From positions 62,001 through 126,000 of the forward strand of contig CBDCCU010000004.1 of NCBI GenBank assembly GCA_965214955.1: a stretch of 64,000 nucleotides of DNA. The letters are read 5' to 3'. The notes beneath the pieces are model-generated. The model worked only from the letters and a program-made list of their open reading frames with translations. It did not search any database and had not been told where the DNA came from. This stretch comes from Aliikangiella sp965214955. GTDB taxonomy: Bacteria; Pseudomonadota; Gammaproteobacteria; Enterobacterales; Kangiellaceae. Below, piece after piece: positions 59,747-64,000 of the stretch; within the stretch, counting starts at the first letter, position 1, and the number at the start of each line of letters is the position of its first letter. The position numbers and the translations under genes are program-made.

Positions 59747-61192
59747 CTAATCAGAACTAGCATTTCTTACCACAAGTACACCACGAAAATCTGACTTTTC
59801 TGCTAACCTCAATCTAGCGCTTGCAAAGTCAAAATAATAAGCTCTTTGATTAATTGGTAGATAAGTGCTTGAAGACCAAAAAGTACCATTGCCCAAGTTA
59901 ATATTAGGGAAATAATTAGTGTCAATTTTAACCCCCGCTCCCTCTTGTAAAGTCATTAAGCTCATTAATTCGTTAGGTTGAGGTAAACGCCAATTATTAC
60001 TTTCGCAAATAAAATTGTTGTTCTGATCTTCAACATATTGCTCGGTATTGCATGCAGTGCCCGAAAAAGTACAACTGACATCATCATTAATTTCGCCAAC
60101 TTCACCACCATTGGTTAAATTATTTGTGTCATACCAGCTAAATCGATTTTGTAAGGCGGTTATATTTGCTCCTTCAGTTTTAATTTGCCATGTTAGGCCT
60201 GTTACTTGATCAAGTACACAGCTCCAGTCTGGTGCATCACTAGGTAAAATACTGCCGTCGCTAGCAAGCTTTAAATACCTTAAACTTGCACGACCATCAC
60301 TATTATCATTATCTTCGGTATCACTGCCATAATGACCGTCTTGTCCTAGTGGTACAGGATAAGATTCGGGAAACTCAGTAAAACTGCAATCAACATTATT
60401 TGCATGAACATCATTAGGCTCACTAGAAACCGCATAATTTCCACAAGTTAACATACCCGTGTCGGTTAACCGATTAAATTGAGGTACACCTTTTGAGTCA
60501 TAAAGTGTCACTCTCACTTCTATACTAGCCGTAGCAGCTTCATTATCTGTTGCCATTACGGTAAAAACGAGTTCATCATTACTACTGGTGTTTGGCGCGG
60601 TAAACTCAATGGAAGCAGCTTGCCTATTTTCAAGAGCTAGTCCAATATCCGGGCCTGAGGTTTGCTCCCACAAATAACTTGTAATTTCGCCATCTTCATC
60701 ATTGGCATTTACAGTAACTTGCGTGACAAGCGATTCAATCACTCCCAAGTGTTCAAGCTGAGAAATGGTTGGAATTGCATTAACAGGATTAACCGCCACA
60801 GTAATCTCATCAGAGTGGGTGGCTGATTGATCGTCAGTTACCGTTAGTCTAAAAACTAAACTCAGTTGCTCGGTTGTGGTTGGCGCGGTAAAGCTAACAT
60901 TGGCTGAGTTAGGGTTTTCTAAGTTGACAGATTCACCAGATACTTGAACCCAACTATACGACTCAATAGTGCCATCGCTATCGGTTCCACTACCTTCTAA
61001 TGTAACCATTGTTTGCTCGTCTACCGACAAGTCATCACCCGCCATTGCCGTAGGAGGACTATTACTTGGCGGATCTATCTGTGGTGGCTCTGTTTGTGAT
61101 GAATCAGAATTGTTAGAGCCTGATCCACACCCACTTAAAATAATAGAAATACTAAAAACAAACGATACTAGCCACAATAAATGTTTATTCAC
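59747..61192 (-). CDS. Lipoprotein with two PKD-like domains and a DUF1566 domain
   Basis: 481 residues from the GTG at 61192, chosen because AAGGAG lies 6 nt upstream and gives a clean lipoprotein signal (MNKHLLWLVSFVFSISIILSGC); an ATG at 61228 would add 12 charged residues. Two Ig-like domains (with VSGESVNLENPNSANVSFTAPTT and TSGPDIGLALENRQAAS) and a C-terminal DUF1566 domain (DQVTGLTWQIKT ... NWRLPQPNELMSLM ... VLVVRNASSD). The motif 61323-61368 is ~130 bp upstream. Likely outer-membrane surface protein. Confidence 0.87.
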   Translation of the reverse strand: MNKHLLWLVSFVFSISIILSGCGSGSNNSDSSQTEPPQIDPPSNSPPTAMAGDDLSVDEQTMVTLEGSGTDSDGTIESYSWVQVSGESVNLENPNSANVSFTAPTTTEQLSLVFRLTVTDDQSATHSDEITVAVNPVNAIPTISQLEHLGVIESLVTQVTVNANDEDGEITSYLWEQTSGPDIGLALENRQAASIEFTAPNTSSNDELVFTVMATDNEAATASIEVRVTLYDSKGVPQFNRLTDTGMLTCGNYAVSSEPNDVHANNVDCSFTEFPESYPVPLGQDGHYGSDTEDNDNSDGRASLRYLKLASDGSILPSDAPDWSCVLDQVTGLTWQIKTEGANITALQNRFSWYDTNNLTNGGEVGEINDDVSCTFSGTACNTEQYVEDQNNNFICESNNWRLPQPNELMSLMTLQEGAGVKIDTNYFPNINLGNGTFWSSSTYLPINQRAYYFDFASARLRLAEKSDFRGVLVVRNASSD

Positions 61193-61321
61193 AATTGACT
61201 CCTTATTTTCATCATTTTTATCCTTCATCGATAAGTGATAGCTAAGCTATAAAAAACGTGACTATTAAAATGCAAACTAGCCACAAGCCTAGCAACCCTA
61301 ATGAATAGCGGTTAAAAATTA

Positions 61322-61368
61322 TTGACTAAACTGGGATTGAAACGTGATTAATTGTGATTGACTGTGAG
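61322..61368 (+). promoter_or_regulatory. Shared motif B with three GTGA direct repeats
   Basis: TTGACTAAACTGGGAT, then GTGAT (61344), GTGAT (61354) and GTGAG (61364) at exact 10-bp spacing, as for OmpR/PhoB-type winged-helix proteins. The first half matches motif A (56582-56606). Located between the CadC-type regulator stop (61379) and the lipoprotein start, in the promoter region of the latter. Confidence 0.55.
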
Positions 61369-61378
61369 TATTAGATTT

Positions 61379-63352
61379 TTACTCAAGATGTTTTTTTTCA
61401 AGAGAGAGCCCATAGCTTGTTAATAAAGCCTTAAATTCGGGCTCATTTCGATAAGGATAAAATTCAGGAGAGCGCTTAACCAGTTGAACCCAATATTCGC
61501 TTTTTTGCTCAATGCCTTTTTTAAACCAAAATAGCATTTGCTCATAATCACCTAAAGCCGCGTAAGTTTCGGCTAATCGTGTTGCGTTAAGTTTTCCTTC
61601 ATTCCACTTTTTTAATAAATGAGGCAATCTCCATTGCCAAAAACCTAACAAGCCGTTGGTTTGTGCATAATGTTTTAAGTTATCTATTTGTTCTTTGGTA
61701 TAGTGTGACTGTTCCATTTGACCAAGACGAACCTTTAAAGCCGCATCGTAATTCTTTTGCCACTGATAGGTATAAGATAACTCACGATCATGCCAGATAA
61801 GCTTATCGCCAATACTTTCTGCTAATGATAATTTTTCTAATGCTTTAGGGTAATCTCCCTTGATCATATAAGTTGAAGCCCAAACAGTAATTAACAAACG
61901 ATTAAACGGATCATTTTGCCAAGTATCTTCTATTAATTTTAAAGCCTCGTTATCTCGCGAGGTAATCGATAGTAGCTCGGCATACCATTGTTTTGCCGAA
62001 ATATTACCCGGGTTAAGATCAATAGCTTTTAAATAAGCTTGCTCTGCCGCTTTAAAATTATAATGGTAGCCAAACTCAATTAAACCAAGGTGTGCCCAAG
62101 CTTCAGATAAATGAGGCTTTAATTCTAATGCTTTATTAAGAGCACTTTTCGCCAAAGAAAATCGATCTAAATTTCGATTAATTGAGTAACTGCTTAATTG
62201 TACATACACCGCAGCTAATTTGGAGTATGCTTCGGCAAATTGATTATCGCGCCCAAGGGCTTCAAGTAATAGCTTTTCTGCCTCTTGCAAATTGGCTTCT
62301 CCTCTTTTTTTAAAGAGGTAACTTGCTCTTAAGTAGAGTTTAAAGGTTTCTTGATCGGTTATATTATCAGTAACCTGATGAACATTATTTTGAAGTTGAA
62401 TATCAGGCATAAGTTTTTCGGCCACCCTATTTGCCACTGTTTGATACAACGAATAAACCGCATTAGCCGGCTGTTTTTCGTGAATAGACCAAATAAGTTC
62501 ATCGTTTTTAGCATTAATTAACCGCAAATTTAAATGAATATCACCTTTGTCTGGATAAAAAGATCCTTCTAGTATATTCCCCACACCAAGCTCTAGGGCA
62601 ATTTGTTGAGAGCTCATATTTTTATCTTGGTAATACATCGCACTGGTTCGTGAAATTACTCGTAAATCTGTATCTTGAGCTAAACGACCAATAATCACAT
62701 CGGTTAAGCCGTTAACTAGATAATCATACTCGCTACTATTATCAAGATTATTAATAGGCAGTACTGCAATTGAGTGCACAATGGCAGGGTTTTGATTGGC
62801 CTCTATAAGCTTTTTTGAGCCAAAATAAAACAGTCCGACACTAACGACAAAAACTAGCATCACTTTAGTTAATAAAAAGCTTTTTCTTGTTGGCTTTATA
62901 CTGAGTTTCGCTTGAGGATTATTTGGCTGAAAGGTCGATGTTTGCTCTATATGGTTATTTTGTTGAACTTGAGAAGATGAATTATTAGGCAATTGTTGAG
63001 CGCTTTGGTTTAATGTTTTGTACTCCTCAGAAGAAAGAACTTTGACTGCCTGAGTAAATAAATAGCCCTTACCATAAATGGTTTTAATCCAAGGGGTATT
63101 ATTGGTATCTTTAAGTTTTTTTCTAACTTCTTTAATTGCTCGCGATAACGCCCAATCGCTCACGACCTTTTCTTCCCAAACAAAGTCAAAAAATTCCTCT
63201 TTGGTAATCACTTCATTCGGTTTAGTAATTAGTAAATGCAAAACGTCAAATATTCTGGGTTCGAGCTTAATTTCATCTGAGTTCAAATAAAAAGACTGCG
63301 ATTTAGGATCAAGCGTAAACTGGCCAAATTGATAAACTGATTGACTATCCAT
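61379..63352 (-). CDS. CadC-type transmembrane regulator with TolB-like and TPR domains
   Basis: 657 residues. N-terminal OmpR/PhoB winged helix (~8-102, LEPRIFDVLHLLITKPNEVITKEEF, SDWALSRAIKEVRKKL and TIYGKGYLF), a Gln/Asn/Ser linker, one TM helix (159-179), then a TolB-N/FlgO-like domain (~192-310) and about seven TPR helix pairs (~345-600). This is the ToxR/CadC architecture with periplasmic TPRs. It is the only transcription factor in the lipoprotein island, ends 187 bp before the Ig/DUF1566 start, and would bind motifs A and B if the model is right. Confidence 0.9.
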   Translation of the reverse strand: MDSQSVYQFGQFTLDPKSQSFYLNSDEIKLEPRIFDVLHLLITKPNEVITKEEFFDFVWEEKVVSDWALSRAIKEVRKKLKDTNNTPWIKTIYGKGYLFTQAVKVLSSEEYKTLNQSAQQLPNNSSSQVQQNNHIEQTSTFQPNNPQAKLSIKPTRKSFLLTKVMLVFVVSVGLFYFGSKKLIEANQNPAIVHSIAVLPINNLDNSSEYDYLVNGLTDVIIGRLAQDTDLRVISRTSAMYYQDKNMSSQQIALELGVGNILEGSFYPDKGDIHLNLRLINAKNDELIWSIHEKQPANAVYSLYQTVANRVAEKLMPDIQLQNNVHQVTDNITDQETFKLYLRASYLFKKRGEANLQEAEKLLLEALGRDNQFAEAYSKLAAVYVQLSSYSINRNLDRFSLAKSALNKALELKPHLSEAWAHLGLIEFGYHYNFKAAEQAYLKAIDLNPGNISAKQWYAELLSITSRDNEALKLIEDTWQNDPFNRLLITVWASTYMIKGDYPKALEKLSLAESIGDKLIWHDRELSYTYQWQKNYDAALKVRLGQMEQSHYTKEQIDNLKHYAQTNGLLGFWQWRLPHLLKKWNEGKLNATRLAETYAALGDYEQMLFWFKKGIEQKSEYWVQLVKRSPEFYPYRNEPEFKALLTSYGLSLEKKHLE

Positions 63353-63692
63353 GCTTCATATAACCCCAAGCCTTAGGTAAGAGAGAAAAGTTTTATTATT
63401 AATTTAAAAGACTAATAATTTGCATAAAGTAAGTCTACAAAGTCGGTAATTAAAAGTAAAATTAGGACTTTAAAATCAATACTTTAATTTCAAATTGAGA
63501 TAAACCAACACGGATAAAAACAAACTAATATAAAGCAACCTAAAAGGTGCACTACTAGCCTAACCTCTTGTTTTTTTATTGACACACGGCTCACTTTAAT
63601 AGCCTTTAATGGCTGTAAGCAATAAAAACTAATAAGAAGAGTAATAATAAATAACGCACCCTAAAAAATTACAGAAATTCACCTAATTTCAG
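63353..63692. other. Intergenic region upstream of the CadC-type gene and before tRNA-Met
   Basis: AT-rich, no ORF visible. The CadC gene promoter must be here. No copy of motifs A or B was found by eye. Confidence 0.45.
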
Positions 63693-63721
63693 TTGACAAA
63701 ACCACCCGAAATCAGCAAAAT
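63693..63721 (+). promoter_or_regulatory. Promoter of tRNA-Met with GC-rich discriminator
   Basis: TTGACA (63693-63698), 17-bp spacer, CAAAAT (63716-63721), followed by ACGCGCCTC, as typical for stringently controlled tRNA promoters. Start near 63728, ~45 nt before the tRNA. Confidence 0.65.
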
Positions 63722-63772
63722 ACGCGCCTCTTAAGCAGAGCAAAATAAAAGTCTGTTTAAATAACAAATTAT

Positions 63773-63849
63773 GGCAAGGTAGCTCAGTTGGTTAGAGCAC
63801 ATCACTCATAATGATGGGGTCGGTAGTTCAAATCTACTCCTTGCTACCA
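63773..63849 (+). tRNA. Elongator tRNA-Met (anticodon CAT)
   Basis: 77 nt with encoded CCA. Acceptor GGCAAGG / CCTTGCT (G1-U72 wobble), D arm GCTC-AGTTGGTTA-GAGC, anticodon ATCACTCATAATGAT with CAT, variable TGGGGTC, T arm with GTTCAAAT. Closely matches E. coli metT in D and anticodon arms; no initiator-type GGG/CCC anticodon stem or C1-A72. Confidence 0.95.
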
Positions 63850-63854
63850 TATAC

Positions 63855-63890
63855 AAAAGGCTAGTGCGTTAGTACGTACTAGCCTTTTTT
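63855..63890 (+). terminator. Rho-independent terminator after tRNA-Met
   Basis: AAAAGGCTAGT (63855-63865) and ACTAGCCTTTT (63878-63888) form an 11-bp stem with T run, 6 bp after the tRNA 3' end. Confidence 0.9.
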
Positions 63891-64000
63891 CTTGGTCCTA
63901 GATATGTCCTAGAGTTGTTTCTGACTATAAACCCATCTCTAAAATATTTGTAACTAACCAGAATTGCTGCATCACAATACGAATTTTCGATACAGCATCT

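Noticed and set aside
63890..64000. Possible integrase C-terminus on the minus strand at the right edge
   Set aside because: A short open frame exists, but no integrase motif is visible and the window ends.

Overview
The window is a piece of an AT-rich gammaproteobacterial chromosome, probably from a marine, aquatic or cold-water lineage in or near Alteromonadales or Kangiellaceae. This is inferred from the housekeeping gene order (hemA-prfA-prmC-moeB and lolB-ispE-tRNA(Gln)-prs-rplY-pth-ychF), the LPS genes waaA and kdkA, TonB-era outer-membrane and lipoprotein signals, and the protein families. No database search was possible, so the genus is not assigned. There is no rRNA, CRISPR array, prophage or intact transposase.

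Layout. 1-4.4 kb: an outer-membrane protein (cut by the left edge), a small PstS-like periplasmic protein, a hybrid histidine kinase and an HD-GYP response regulator, packed as one operon. 4.5-9.9 kb: bioA (minus), then a GT25 glycosyltransferase, a Wzi-type outer-membrane protein and a periplasmic amidohydrolase. 10-17.4 kb: a three-gene MacB-type ABC export system followed by an NtrC-type sigma-54 activator and its kinase; a good sigma-54 promoter lies just upstream of the export genes. 17.4-21 kb: a small lipoprotein, a PLP-dependent dehydratase, a VOC protein, and a GAF/LuxR/DUF4199 cluster with a perfect 16-bp palindrome. 21-24.7 kb: inner-core LPS genes (GT9 heptosyltransferase, kdkA, waaA) and an FmdB-type zinc ribbon. 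24.9-35.8 kb: proS, a lytic transglycosylase, a patatin lipase, a PstS/OmpA-like fusion, tilS, accA, a DUF1631-like protein and a secreted protein. 36-37.6 kb: an XRE regulator with a palindromic operator, a membrane protein and a CPBP-type protein.

37.6-50.7 kb is conserved core: moeB, prmC, an aspartoacylase-like gene inserted in the operon, prfA, hemA, a TPR lipoprotein, lolB, ispE, tRNA-Gln, prs, rplY, pth and ychF. Two 93-bp near-identical palindromic repeats lie between pth and ychF.

50.7-63.4 kb looks accessory. It holds four large lipoproteins (beta-helix, eight-repeat propeller, TolB-like propeller, Ig-like plus DUF1566), three further exported or membrane-anchored proteins, a MITE-like element with 32-bp terminal inverted repeats, and a CadC-type transmembrane regulator. 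Two of the promoter regions share a motif that could be the regulator's target. The region is bounded by ychF and an elongator tRNA-Met near the right edge.

The most interesting leads are the sigma-54/ABC export circuit with a GAFTDA (not GAFTGA) activator loop, the CadC/lipoprotein island with its shared upstream motif, the LuxR/DUF4199/GAF membrane-signalling cluster, and the PstS-like/hybrid kinase/HD-GYP operon.
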